From Hemibagrus wyckioides (lineage: Eukaryota; Chordata; Actinopteri; Siluriformes; Bagridae), in assembly GCF_019097595.1 (NCBI RefSeq), contig NC_080727.1, positions 8,888,001 to 8,952,000 on the forward strand: DNA of 64,000 nt, written 5' to 3'. The notes under the pieces were generated by a model. The model did no database searches and was not told the DNA's origin. It was given only the letters and a program-made list of their open reading frames with translations. The position numbers and the translations under genes are program-made. Below are positions 36,046 to 47,277 of this stretch, one piece after another. The number at the start of each line of letters is the position of its first letter. The stretch's first letter is position 1.

Positions 36046-37219
36046 TGTGAGTCTGAGTGGACTGATCTTCTGTTATTGTGTAAGTTTATCATTTTAATCG
36101 AAAGATTATTTTGGTCTAATGAGTCAGTAATTCATTTATTGTCCACTTATAAGGGTTTATCCCCACCCACAAAGTAGATTCTACTTTAACAGGATTGTGG
36201 TGTTCATAATCTCAGGTTTTAAGGAAAAGACAGATTATTGATTTGGTCTCATTTTTTGTGAGATCTGGCTTGTCACTGTTTCAGGAGACTAATCCCCACC
36301 TGATTAAGACATGTCAGGAGGAATCTGCAGCTGCTGCCACCATAATGAGGACGCAGTGATGCTTTTTAATGAAGCAAATCTTTGGCTGATATCAAGCTAT
36401 TTGGTTGATTATTATTATTAATCATTTTGCACATTATACCCTAATGAGGAAATAATGATAGCATATTAGCCAAATGGAAAAGATTACGGATTCTCAACAT
36501 TTTTCCAAATTATATACAGATGCTGTGTCAACTGTTTTATTCTCATAAGTGTCAGCAGTGTACAGAGTTTTATGAATAATTAAAGCAGGAGCCTAGCGTT
36601 TTTCCATCTGCAATATCTGTAGTGTTCAATTACCACAGACCAGATGTTTCTCTGTACTGAGAGAGAAATTTGTCTAAGGTTTATTAAACATTCAAATTCT
36701 GTATCACTCATGGTTTAAGTACATAATTCACAAAAAAGAAAACCTCAAATGGAACCACAGGGGGTCTTTTTTGTTGCTGAAAATTCCTCCTACCCTTATA
36801 CCCTTCTTAACGTTATAATACTCATTATGGTTTTTTGGGTAGCAGCCTGTGTCTGGGTTTAATACAAGCCTCAATAACTGAAGGGATCTGTACACGTTTG
36901 AACGTATGTATGGATGAAAGGACGGATGTTTGTATTTGTGTATGTATGTGTTTGTATTAAACAAAATAAGAGCTTGATCTGATCAGAATAATCTAGAGGG
37001 TCAGATATTAAGCAAATGTTATGCCTGTTTAAGATTTATGAACAATTAAACTTAGATTATAATATTCCAACATATACTGAAATAATCAGTGAGTAGTCTG
37101 TATTTAAGGATCGTTATCTGGTTTAGGGATGTGGGATATTAAGCCGTTTTTCTAAAACGATATTAAGTTGTAGCCAATTGCTTTTTTTTTTTTTTTTTTT
37201 TTTAAATTAATTAATTAAA
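36046..37219. other. Intergenic, nothing recognised
   Basis: No gene is seen between ptpra and the Tc1 copy. A poly-T run lies at 37181-37203. Confidence 0.45.
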
Positions 37220-37221
37220 TA

Positions 37222-38342
37222 CACTGATCATCCATAATATTATGACCACTTGCCTAATATTGTGTTGGTCCCCCTTTTGCTGCCAAAACAGCTCTGATCC
37301 ATCGAGGCATGGACTCCACTAGATCCCTGAAGGTGTGCTGTGGTATCTGGGACCAAGATGTTAGCAGCAGATCCTTTAAGTCCTGTAAGTTGTGAGGTGG
37401 GGCCTCCATGGATTGGACTTGTTTGTCTAGAACATCCCACAGATGCTGGATTGGATTGAGATCTGGGGAATTTGGAGGCCAAGTCAACACCTCAAACTCG
37501 TTGTGCTTATCAAATCATTCCTGAACCATTTCTGCTTTATGGCACAGCGCATTATCCTGCTGAAAGAGGCCACAGCCATCAGGGAATACCGTTTCCATTA
37601 AGGCTGTACATGGTCTACAACAATGCAATGGTAGGTGGTACTTGTCAAAGTACCACCTACCATAGCACATGGATGGCAGAACCCAAAGTTTCCCAGCAGA
37701 ACATTGCCCAAAGCATGACACTGCCTCTGTTGGCTTGCCTTTTTTGAATTAGTGCATCCTAGTGCCATGTGTTCCCCTGGGTAAGTCTGATGCTAACATG
37801 CCCATTGTTGGTGCTTTCGGCGGTGCATGGGCACCCTGACTGGTCTGCAGCTATGCGGCCCCATACGCAACAAACTGATGCTCAGTGTATTCTGACACCT
37901 TTCTATCAGAACCACCATTAACTTCCTTAGCAATTTGAGCAACAGTAGCTCGTCTGTTGGATCGGATCACACCTACTAGCCTTCGCTTCCCACGTGCATC
38001 AATGAGTCTTGGCCGCCCATGACCCTGTCTCTAGTTCACCACTGTTCCCTCCTTGGACCACTTTTGATAGATACTGACCACTGCTGCCTGGAAACACCCC
38101 ACAAGAGCTGCAGTTTTGGAGATGCTCTGATCCAGTCGTCTAGCCATCACAATTTGGCCCTTCATCAAACTCGCTCAAATCCTTACACTTGTCCATTTTT
38201 CCTGCTTCTAACATCAACTCTGAGGACAAAATGTTCACTTGCTGCCTAATATATCCCACCCACTAACAGGTGCCATGATGAGGAGATCATCAGTGTCACT
38301 CACTTCACCTGTCACTGCTCATAATGTTATGCCTGATCGGTC
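37222..38342 (-). mobile_element. Tc1-like transposon, longest continuous copy (1.12 kb)
   Basis: The ends CACTGATCATCCATAATATT and CATAATGTTATGCCTGATCG are inverted repeats flanked by TA (37220-37221 and 38343-38344). Translation of the - strand shows the transposase in pieces: the catalytic end with WPPNSPDLNPIQHLWDVL, the central FQQDNALCHKA, and a remnant DNA-binding part. Frameshifts, stops and a gap near 37770-37790 inactivate it. Confidence 0.92.
37254..38200 (-). pseudogene. Tc1-like transposase, broken
   Basis: The - strand carries the second and third catalytic-acid regions (D in QQDNA, then the NxxEH-like box with NPIQHLWD, where Q replaces the usual E) but in different frames and without a continuous coding sequence. 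The N-terminal helix-turn-helix part is present only as degraded words near 38010-38200. Not functional. Confidence 0.8.
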
Positions 38343-39105
38343 TAAAATGGATTCATTTAATACCTTCCAGAAATGTTGGACAAATTCAGACAGGAGTTCA
38401 CCTGGACCCAGAATTTTAACCCTTCTGTAATATATCTGAGAGCTAATTGTAATTCCACCTTCTTAGGGTCAGTCACAGAGGTCTTAGAAGTCATTACTAA
38501 TCAACAAAATAAAATCATGAATGTCATGACAACTTTCACATGTCATAATTAAAGTCAGATAGATTTGATAGAAAGTCTGAATTTTCCATAGATAATCAAT
38601 ATTGTGAAATAATTCTGTTTCTACATGATCTCTAAACTTCTTTATTTCCTTACTGTTTAATAGCCCCAAACGCTAGATTTCACTTTAAATAACTTTCATT
38701 TAGAAACATAGTCTGACATCTCTGAGTGAAAAATATCGGTGTCTAAAGAAATGTTTCAACATTTTTTTGTAAAAATTTTATCTTCTAAGGGAGAGTTATT
38801 AAGTTTCTGATAGCCGCAAAGGCAGTTAGATTTATAAATAGTTGGTATCTCAGATCTGAGAAGGGAGCAGGTAAGTGATAACAGGATCTAACTTGTCTCA
38901 TGAACGTTAAATGTCATTAAATATACCTTTAGAAAAGTGCTGTGGATTAATGCACTGTTATGAAGTGCTGCTGCTTTACATCAAGCCACAACACACCACC
39001 TTATCATACAGTATTTCATATATCATATTGTATTTAGCATGAGATGTATAGTGGCTAAACATGTCAAGCGTCTTGTCTGTGTGAGCTACACTGTAGGAGG
39101 TGTCG
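38343..39105. other. Intergenic, nothing recognised
   Basis: AT-rich sequence with no repeat or gene that I can name. Confidence 0.4.
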
Positions 39106-39107
39106 AG

Positions 39108-39210
39108 ATCACGTCAAGTCAAGAAGATTTATTGTCATTTCAACCACATATAGCTGAAGCAGTACATAGTGAAATAAGACAAGGTTTCTCCAGGACCCTT
39201 GTGTTACATA
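39108..39210 (-). mobile_element. L2-type LINE 3' tail fragment
   Basis: The complement matches the tail at 57165-57260 closely: AGGTCCTGGAGAAAC versus AGGGTCCTGGAGAAAC, then TATATGTGGTTGAAATGACA and AATAAA. Confidence 0.75.
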
Positions 39211-39437
39211 GACTACATACAATATATAGCTACGGAACAGAAACAACAACACAGAGCTAGGGGCAGAAGTTTGTCCTAGCTACATAAAGTGAACCGTGTG
39301 CGACCAGGGTGCATTAGACTGAAACATAATAGAGTGTTGTGTTCAGGTTAAAGCAGGTGCTGGAGATTTACTTATAGGATTAGTAATAATATGAGTATGA
39401 ATTTGTCCTGCTCTCATTGTTGTGTAAAGTGTAAGTG

Positions 39438-39645
39438 GGTTAAATTTCTCCAAGTCTGGTTCCTCTCAAGGTTTCTTCCTCATATCGTCTCAGGTAGTTT
39501 CTTTTCTTGCTACTGTTGCCTTTCGCTTGCCACTTAGAGATGAATATAAATGAAATTTTAAACTTTTATTCAGAATTTTTATATTTCTCCAAAGCTGCTT
39601 TGAGACATCCATTGCGCTATACAAATAAACATGAATTGAATATGA
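39438..39645 (-). repeat. Dispersed fish repeat A, - copy
   Basis: Reverse-oriented words GTCTGGTTCCTCTCAAGGTT, TCTTCCTCATATCGTCTCAG and AAAGCTGCTTTGAGACA match the copies at 9732 and 17620. Confidence 0.85.
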
Positions 39646-40016
39646 AGAATTTCTTGTCAGCTTTTATACATTTTTGGGCAGGTTTAACACGTTTCGTGTC
39701 GATTTTAATCTGATTATAGAGAGCGATTTGAAAGTGTGAATCATTGTGACCTCATGACTTTGTGAGTGTGTGTCAAACTGCCCCTCTGAGAGGATTAGAG
39801 CAATCAGAAGGCTTGAGTGTGTTTAAACACCGCTTGAGGGACAGGAACTCAATCAGTGTCTCGCCTGGACGAATTAATCAGCCCTGTAATAGCGCACAGG
39901 ACTGTTTTCAGATTCGGGTCTTATCAGGGTCACCTGTCAACTGGTCACAAGTTCAGAGGTCGTCCTGCTGAGTTCACCTTGGACAGCAGAGAGGAAATGA
40001 GTTGTCTTATGGGTAA

Positions 40017-40031
40017 CCAGAAGAGGGCAGC
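40017..40031 (+). promoter_or_regulatory. CTCF-like motif between ptpra and gnrh2
   Basis: CCAGAAGAGGGCAGC differs from the vertebrate CTCF core (CCASYAGRKGGCRS) at one position. It lies 535 bp upstream of the gnrh2 TATA box in a less AT-rich patch. Sequence match only. Confidence 0.4.
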
Positions 40032-40551
40032 CACACTTATGAAACATTAATGATACACAGTGGACAGGATGATTTTTAAAACTAATGAAATAACTGATAG
40101 GAATCCTAGCCTTCTCAGTGGGGATTATAATAATTATGACAAAAATCCCTTTATCTACATGTCATAGTTTATCATGCATGTCCAGAAATGCTATTTACTA
40201 TACATACTATATATAATTATTTACTTTTCTATATAAAAAATTTGTTCTTCACCTAAAAATTCTTTATTTTCTGAATCATAAACTATATTCATGGCACAGG
40301 CTTAAAACTAATCCCCATTTGAAATAGTTAGTAAGCCTATATCTGCAAAGTGACTCATGCCTATGGAAATCCTCATTCATTCGCACGTCATTCATTGTCT
40401 ATGTGTGTGTGTGTGTATGTATTTGGGCAGCATCCCTCAGGGGGTCAGGGGTGTTTGAAGATGATAATTGGAATCGAGCCGACGTTATGTGTCCCAGCGG
40501 AACCCCTCAGACCTGACCAGGTGTGTGTGTGTGTGTGTGTGTGTTTTGGGG

Positions 40552-40560
40552 TATAAATAG
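40552..40560 (+). promoter_or_regulatory. gnrh2: TATA box of gnrh2
   Basis: TATAAATAG lies directly after a (GT)n run (40521-40544). It is about 115 bp upstream of the donor of the first exon, so transcription should start near 40582. A close TATA box is typical of neuropeptide genes such as gnrh2. Confidence 0.75.
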
Positions 40561-40581
40561 AGAGGAGGAGTATGAAGATGG

Positions 40582-40667
40582 TTTCAAGCATTGATACTCC
40601 AAGACAAGAGCTCCTCAGACTTGCACATCTCAGAAGATTTAATTCTGAATAAAACACATCGTACAAG
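40582..40667 (+). other. gnrh2: gnrh2 non-coding exon 1
   Basis: The start is inferred from TATA spacing. The end at GTACAAG|GTAAAA is a good donor. The next acceptor (GTGTGTAG at 40974) precedes the coding exon by four bases, as in other fish gnrh2 genes with an untranslated first exon. Confidence 0.65.
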
Positions 40668-40978
40668 GTAAAAACTTTTAGCATTACGATTTTATCATTG
40701 TCTTAAATTTTGATGTGATTTAGAACATTTTAATAGCATGCATCTCCTCTGTGCTACTCTTCTCCACCACATTATTTCCTACTTGTGTTTTGGGTTATTT
40801 TGTCTGTTTCCACTTTAAATCTCTTTTTAATCTGTTAAGTGCAAACTTTTTTAAAGTGTCAATGAAAAATAAGTGTAAAAAAAAAAAACTAATAAATATG
40901 TTATATATCAAATGCATGACAGCAGATTACTTAGTTACTGACTTACTTTACTGTGTGTGTGTGTGTGTGTGTAGAGTG

Positions 40979-41116
40979 ATGGTCAGTGTGTGCAGGCTGT
41001 TGCTGTTTGCTGCCTTGCTGCTGTGTTTACATGCACAGCTGTCTGTCTCTCAGCACTGGTCTCATGGCTGGTACCCTGGAGGAAAGAGAGAGATCGACTC
41101 TTACAGCTCTCCAGAG
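40979..41116 (+). CDS. gnrh2: gnrh2 coding exon 1 (signal peptide, decapeptide)
   Basis: It encodes [20 protein letters not shown], then LSVS, the decapeptide, GKR and EIDSYSSPE. The donor GAG|GTCTCT runs straight into a CT repeat and is weak at +3 to +6. Confidence 0.96.
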
Positions 41117-41351
41117 GTCTCTCTCTCTCTCTCTCTCTTTTTCTCACTCACTCTGTCTGTCTGTCCATCTCTCTGTCTCTCGCTCTCTGTCTGTCTGTCC
41201 ATCTCTCTGTCTCTCGCTCTCTCTTTCTCACTCTCTCTCTCTGTCTGTCTCTCTCTTTCTCACTCTCTGTCTGTCTGTCTCTCTCTCTCTCTCGCTCTCA
41301 CTCTGTCTCTTTCTCACTCTCTCTGTCTGTCTCTCTCTTTCTCACTCACTC

Positions 41352-41413
<62 letters not shown>

Positions 41414-42820
41414 ACTCTCTGTCTCTTTCTCACTCTCTCTCTCTGTCTCTCTGTTTCTCTCTCTCTTTTTCTCACTCTCTCTCTGTCTGTATGTCTCTCT
41501 CTGTCTGTCTCTGTCTCTCTTTCTCACTCTCTCTGTCTGTCTGTCTGTCTCTCACCCACTCTCATTCTCACTCACATGAACAGTTTACAACTAACACATG
41601 TATGTATATATATATATATATATGGGCTTCATGTTATTACTAGAATGAATTGCACTTTTTGATCATATAGTACACAGTTATAGAAAGAATATTATTTATA
41701 ATCACACTCTCAGGTTTCACACAGATGAGAATAAGTTCCCTTTTCACTCTCTCAAAATTCCTTCTTAATATCGTCCCAGGTAGTTTTTCCTGCTGCTGTT
41801 GCCTCTTTATAGATTTCAGATTTCTATCCTGAATTTTATATATTTCTGTAAAGCTGCTTTTTGACAAATGTCTGTTGTTAAAAGTGCTACACAATTCAAA
41901 TCGAATTGATTTGGCAGTGGTGGCTCAAGTGATAAAGGTTCTGGGTTGTTGATCGGGGGTTCAAGCCCCAGCACTGCCAAGCTGCCACTGCTGGGACCAT
42001 TGAGCAATGCCCTTATCCCACCCTGCTCCAGGGGTGCTGTATCATGGCTGACCCTTCTCTCTGACCCCAACCTCCAAGGATGGGATATGCGAAGAAAGAA
42101 TTTTACTGTGCTGTAATGTAATTTATTTGTGACAAATAAAGTCAAATTAAGTGTGTTACAAATAAAATGCAGCAAAATATTTCAGTAAAGTAAAGCAGTG
42201 GAGTGAAGGATCAGGGTAATAATATGCACATTCCCTCTCAGTGTTTGACATCTTCCTGTCCTGCTGTTTCACACTGCTTGGACAGATATCTGGAGAGATT
42301 AAACTGTGTGAAGCAGGAGAATGCAGCTATCTGAAGCCACTGAGAACCAACATCCTGAAGAGCATCCTGGTGAGAACTCAGTCTGCATCCTTTTACTTTT
42401 TATTTATCTGTTAAGAACAGGTCTAACTGTGAACTTAAAATATACCTGAATATTCCATTACTGCTATAATATATATATGTTTCCAAACTGCAAAACAGTG
42501 CTACTTGCTTCATTGCTAAATGATACACATACACATTCAGTTCATCTTCACAGCTTTCAGTTGTATTTTTATATATATATATTAATAAAGAAGAATTGAA
42601 TATTATTTCAGAGGTATAAGCTTGTAAAGTGTTAACTAGTATTTGTCATATGTTTATGCATCATGTTCTGGCCTTAAGCTGGATTTAAAACCAGTTCGTT
42701 TTTAGTCAAGTCTCACTGTCGAGTCACTTTCTTTACACCTGAATGTACCTTTCTTATTTCCTTTTACAACTAACAATATAGATCGACGCCCTTGCAAGGG
42801 AATTTCAAAAGAGGAAGTGA
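40979..42820 (+). CDS. gnrh2: Prepro-GnRH-II (chicken-II type), three coding exons
   Basis: Precursor of the midbrain neuropeptide gonadotropin-releasing hormone 2, secreted and acting on GnRH receptors. Exons 40979-41116, 42286-42369 and 42782-42820 give 86 residues, the usual fish length. Residues 1-24 form a signal peptide. Residues 25-34 are [10 protein letters not shown], identical to the invariant GnRH-II decapeptide, followed by GKR for amidation and cleavage. Residues 38-86 are the associated peptide with two Cys and the end REFQKRK. All junctions are phase 0. The TATA box and untranslated exon 1 lie upstream. The ptpra neighbour matches the position of GNRH2 in other vertebrates. A polyadenylation signal follows at 43009. 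I see no defect. Confidence 0.98.
41117..41560 (+). repeat. CT/TCTG pyrimidine tract in gnrh2 intron 2
   Basis: About 440 bp of CTCT, TCTG and TCTCACTC words begin at the splice donor itself. An AT dinucleotide run follows at 41605-41622. Confidence 0.95.
41745..41910 (-). repeat. Dispersed fish repeat A, - copy
   Basis: Reverse-oriented words AATATCGTCCCAGGTAGTTT and TGTAAAGCTGCTTT. It abuts the SINE that follows. Confidence 0.7.
41912..42145 (+). mobile_element. tRNA-derived SINE, copy 2 (better preserved)
   Basis: The A-box-like TGGCTCAAGTGATAAAGG and B-box GGTTCAAGCCC mark a tRNA-like head. The body is GCTCCAGGGGTGCTGTATCA and the tail GACAAATAAAGTCAAATTAA. It lies in gnrh2 intron 2. 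Confidence 0.82.
42286..42369 (+). CDS. gnrh2: gnrh2 coding exon 2 (associated peptide)
   Basis: It encodes [20 protein letters not shown] and TNILKSIL. The two Cys and spacing match fish gnrh2. Confidence 0.96.
42782..42820 (+). CDS. gnrh2: gnrh2 coding exon 3 (C-terminus)
   Basis: It encodes [12 protein letters not shown], then TGA. The acceptor is ACAATATAG. Confidence 0.95.
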   Translation: MDALAREFQKRK

Positions 42821-43008
42821 CCTTGCCAAATCATACCACAGCATCATAGCCTCTTTCTTAGCTCATCCCACTGATCTGGACAAATGCCTCTGCTAATCTG
42901 TGGGGTGAGCATGTGTGTGTGTGTGTGTTACGTTTATTTGGTTTTAGCATCAAGCTTTCTGTCATCTGCGTATGAAGCAGCTCTGTGAAATGCATCATGT
43001 GATCATTC

Positions 43009-43014
43009 AATAAA
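43009..43014 (+). terminator. gnrh2: Polyadenylation signal AATAAA of gnrh2
   Basis: AATAAA lies 189 bases after the stop, followed by a T/GT-rich stretch, giving a short 3' UTR as expected for gnrh2. Confidence 0.75.
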
Positions 43015-43149
43015 AAATTTTATTTTGGTATTCTGTCTCTTTCTAACGAAGTATATGGTGAATTTCTTAATTTGCAGAATACATTTTAATTGTGTGTGTC
43101 AAAGGCTTGAATGAACTTATTTCATTATTAACTTATAACTTATTTAGCA

Positions 43150-43322
43150 ATGTCTCCTTAGTAATGCATCTGTGGCTGAATTGGCAGATCTCCACTTTCT
43201 TGCTCCAAAAAAACCTTCTTAGAAGAGTGGAGGTTATTATAACTATAAGGGAGACCGACTCCATATTCATGCCCATGGTTTTCAGTAAGGTGTTCAGTGG
43301 TCAGATGTCCAAATACTTTTAG
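43150..43322 (+). mobile_element. Degenerate Tc1-like 3' fragment
   Basis: The pattern GCTGAATTGGCAGATCTCCA, GAGTGGAGGTTATTATAACT, ending CCAAATACTTTTAGTG, follows the end of the family also seen at 3785-4112 (GAGTGGAGATTATTGTAACA). Confidence 0.65.
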
Positions 43323-43757
43323 TGTACTTGCGTAGCTTGTCCTGAAACAAAATTGTACATCATGTAAATCAGCTACACTTGCATTCAGTAGTTCACAGGT
43401 ACAACTGAGGGATAAATAATGATGCACACAATTTCAGTATTGGACAGTGTTATGATATCTCTAGATTGTGTCCTTGCTTCTGTGAGAAGAAAAAAAAAAC
43501 AAGTTCTGTCGTAAATGTCAGACCATTCCAGGAAGTGTGTTCAGATAGTGGGTTCCTCTGTTACAGGATGCAGGGTGGTTTGGAGCCACAGAGATAACAC
43601 ATATGTTTAAGTGTACAGATAATTGTAATCAATCTTCTTGCAGTTAAACAGCTGGCAACAATTCCTGGTCCACACATAATGTTCACTCAAAGAGGTTAGG
43701 TTTTCTTCTCTTTGTGCAGAATTTCCTTTTGTGAGTTTAAAGTTACCTTACATTTAC

Positions 43758-43865
43758 CCCTAATGAGCAAGCCTGAGGAAATGGTGGTAAGGAAAAACCC
43801 CCTAAGAGAAATCTTGAGAGGAACCAGACTCAGAAGTGAACCTTGTCCTTTGGGTGACACTAGAC
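43758..43865 (+). repeat. Dispersed fish repeat A, + copy
   Basis: CCTAATGAGCAAGCCTGAGG and TCTTGAGAGGAACCAGACTC are present; the middle is shortened. Confidence 0.75.
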
Positions 43866-44991
43866 AGTAAATGATGTAAATGTTGATAAGTTGAAGAATT
43901 ATGCTTTTGAGGGACTAATAGCTCAGTGTAGTTTCTGAGTTCATGGCACTAATTCCTTCCTGCTGAAAGCTGACTAAGGCAATGGCAGTTCAGAGATGAC
44001 GAGGAGCACACTCCTGACTGACCGGTAGCTCTTACACACACTTCCCATCTAGCAGGAGAAACAGAGTGGTTCCATCTCTTTTTCTTCTGTGGCACATGTT
44101 TCAATTCCACTTTCTGGAGGACGAAATTCCCCAAAGAGTTACAGTAAAAGACTATAATTAAATAGGGTTAAGGTTATTTTTGCACAGGATATGTCCCAGT
44201 GACAACATTCTAATAATTGCACAAGAACAAGAATACAAAAAAAAAAACAGGTTACAAAAAGAAATATTTAAAAAGATATATATATTAAGATGATAGTAAA
44301 AATGATTCATCTAAGTATAAGATTTTATTGTTGTCAGTGTTACAGGAACAGAAAGAGTAACCAGCAGAAACTGGACTCTTTGAAAAGTTTATATGTAAAC
44401 AAAAAAGAGAGCTGAATTGCAAAATCACATTGACCACAGTAAAAAAAACTACCTCACAATGCAAATGCTAATGTGAACACAAACATGCTCATAACATTTC
44501 GTTTAACCAGCTCAGTCATGTGAAGCGTTCATAGAACGATCTCAGAGGAAAATCAAAGCTATTTTCCCCATATCTATTGCCCCTTCTGCCACTCGCACAC
44601 ACTCACCCACCTATCTAAACATACACACATGACTCATCTCCTGTAATAGCACACACACTCCACACATCCTAATTGTTTACTTGTTTTTTTTCCCCCATAT
44701 CCAGTACGAGTGTGCTCAGTATGTGTAAAGTTAACACCGGCCGCCACAGCTGAACAAAAACAATACTTCTGACTAAAACGTTAGTTCTCTGACCAGTAAC
44801 TATTCCCGACAGCACAGGGTCACTCAGGGTTGTAGTTCTTCTGTCGATATGTACAGTGATTCAGGGTGTGTGTGTGGGAAAGACAATTTTGCAGCTGGGA
44901 AAAACAGCGTGTCATGACTAGAGTGAAACTCCTTTGTGTTTGAGGCATAAAAGGGTCGCTAACCAAAACCAGTGGAAAATTGGCAAACATT

Positions 44992-45026
<35 letters not shown>

Positions 45027-46074
45027 ATGTATGCGCATGTCTGTGACCCGATGATAAAAATATCTGATAGTTTTGACCTCTGAATTGAAGTTATTAAGAC
45101 TTACTCAAACCAGTCCTTCAGCCACAATCACACTCGCCGAGATCAAACTTTATCTTTATTCTGAAGCTCTGCATGATTTTATGCACTGTTCTGCGGCCTA
45201 ATGAGCGAATGATTTAGATCTCTGCATGAATGTGTAGGTGTATAGTTGTTCCTAATAAATTAGACACTAATTGTACAGTTATTATTCTATTATTATTGGT
45301 TAGAATCCCTCATAATCCTTTAGTTAGCAAAACAACAATATGCAGCCAGTTAGAAGTAATAAGCCGGTGTGACAGTGTGTTCAAATATTTAATCTTATAG
45401 TATAGTATACTTTAGTCTTTTTTTTTTTTAAAGAACACTTTCTGAACATAAGCAAAAATGATGTAATAAAATGAACATTCATGGAGGATGCAGTGCTTGA
45501 GATTACTTTTGCTAGCATTATTAGAAATGACTCCCCATGCTGTTAGTGTGTTAGCTCCTTGAACTTGCTCTTGCCCAGTCCTGGGACTCACCTCTCATCC
45601 TCCCCACATTGTTATGGATATACATTCACTGACATTTGATGACTGGAAAAAACATCCAATCTTGAACTCGGCGACCCTGTGCTCATTGTAGCCTCAGATT
45701 CTTGTTCTTGTCTAACTGGAGTGGAACCTGATCCCAAAATTTGGTATGTTGTGCATTCTGAGACGCTTTCCTTCTCACCACCTTTGTAAAGAGCAGTTAG
45801 TTGAGTTGACATAGCCTTCCTGTTAGCTTGAACCAATCTGGTCTTTCTACTTTCATGTATTATGTTCCATTAACACAAAAGACAAAAACAGGTATAGACT
45901 TACATTCTTTCAAATATAGTGTTGTTTTTTTTAAACAAATTGCCTTCATCTTCTTACAACCTGCCGCATTTTTTGATCACTCTGACTAGTTGCTGTCATC
46001 ACAGCACATGTAGCCCATAAACCCAATGTAACATATACTTTAATATTTTAGATTATTCTTTTTAAAATTTAAAC
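43866..46074. other. Intergenic, mostly unassigned, (GT)n at 44996-45024
   Basis: No gene was identified between gnrh2 and gcnt4. A GT microsatellite is the only clear structure. Confidence 0.45.
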
Positions 46075-46610
46075 CCAGTGCACAAAGCAAGGTCCATAAA
46101 GACATGGATGAGTGAGGTTGGTGTGGAGGAACTTCATGGAGTTCTGACCTCAACCTGATAAAACACCTTTGGGATGAATTAGATCGGAGACTGTGAGCGA
46201 GGCCAAAACTGGAAAGTCTGCCTTTACATTCACATGAATGTAATATGGAGTTGACCCGCCCTTTGCAGCTATAACAGCTTCAACTCTTCTAGGAAGGCTT
46301 TCCACAAGGTTTAGGAGTGTGTTCATGGGAATTTTTGACCACTCCTCTAGAAGCACATTTGTGAGGTCAGGCACTGATGTTGGACATGAAGGTCTGGCTC
46401 ACAGTCTTGGCTCTAATTCATCCCAAAGGTGTTCTATTTGGTTGAGGTCAGGACTCTGTGCAGGACAGTCAAGTTCCTCCACACCAAACTCGCTCATCCA
46501 TGTCTTTATGGACCTTGCTTTGTGCACTGGTGTGCGGTCATGTTGGAACAGGAAAGGGTCATCTCCAAACCGCTGCATGAATCCCTGGACACAACCTGTC
46601 TTGTGTTAAC
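46075..46610. mobile_element. Tc1-like remnant arranged as an inverted repeat
   Basis: Segment 46075-46204 reappears in reverse complement at 46391-46530. Both contain GTGCACAAAGCAAGGTCCAT and CACCTTTGGGATGAATTAGA. The right half on the - strand encodes transposase pieces (NVLLEEWSKIPMNTLLNLVE, then a KGG motif). The left arm lacks about 18 bases relative to the right. Confidence 0.8.
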
Positions 46611-46996
46611 AGTCCAGTCTGGTGAACGTGGTGTAATGATGTGGGAAAAGTTAATTAATTAATTCCTAGCGATCATCACTTGAACACCACAGGCTTCATT
46701 TCAGTATTGTCACTTAACCTACTTATTAAGCTCATTATTTCAGGTTAGTTGTGTCAATAGCGTGGTTTACACAATGTAAAACTAAATTATACAAAACACA
46801 TACAAAAATGAGAATAAAACTACACACAAGGTTATACTGCAGTTTCAGGAGTTTCGTTTTCAGCAGGTCTGCTTTCCAGTAGAGTGAAAGTTTTTGACGT
46901 CTTTATTCGGTTTTGCTTTTATTAGTAGCTCCTAGTTTGGTGTCGGTGCCAGCTGAAAACTCAGCCCAGATGAGCTAGAAAGAAACCCGAGACAAG
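46611..46996. other. Intergenic, nothing recognised
   Basis: Unique AT-rich sequence ending at the GA tract. Confidence 0.4.
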
Positions 46997-46998
46997 CT

Positions 46999-47049
<51 letters not shown>

Positions 47050-47080
47050 CAGAGGAAAGAGAGAGAGAGAGAGAGAAAGT
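46997..47080 (+). repeat. (GA)n tract upstream of gcnt4
   Basis: Two runs of GA dinucleotides separated by AGCAGAGGAAA. It ends about 25 bp before the putative TATA box. Confidence 0.95.
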
Positions 47081-47103
47081 GCGCGACCACATGCGCCACT
47101 CAC

Positions 47104-47109
47104 TATAAA
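47104..47109 (+). promoter_or_regulatory. gcnt4: Putative TATA box of gcnt4
   Basis: TATAAA lies just before the most GC-rich local stretch (47190-47277). It would place the start near 47135. Confidence 0.45.
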
Positions 47110-47134
47110 GTAACAGGGAAACATGAAGCAGCGG

Positions 47135-47277
47135 TCAGCAAATTCTACTTGTATTATTATCAAATTTTCGGACACGGTGTTGGTTTTCGGTCCGGTTTTT
47201 AAGCTCCAGAAGAAAAAGCTGAAGTTTGCTGACTTTTTCGGCGCGAGTTTAGAGCCGCTGCGGTTTACTCAGTAACT
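47135..47277 (+). other. gcnt4: Putative gcnt4 5' UTR exon
   Basis: CAGTAACT|GTAAGTCC is a strong donor. The coding exon has a clean acceptor one base before its ATG, so an upstream untranslated exon must exist. The start is inferred from TATA spacing. Confidence 0.5.

Noticed and set aside
40751..41662. 303-codon frame spanning gnrh2 exon 1 and the CT tract
   Set aside because: Intron and microsatellite read-through. The frame of the hormone is a different one and stops at the exon 1 donor.
41912..41990. tRNA gene suggested by A-box and B-box motifs
   Set aside because: It cannot form a complete cloverleaf as read, and continues into a SINE body and tail shared with 11195-11440.
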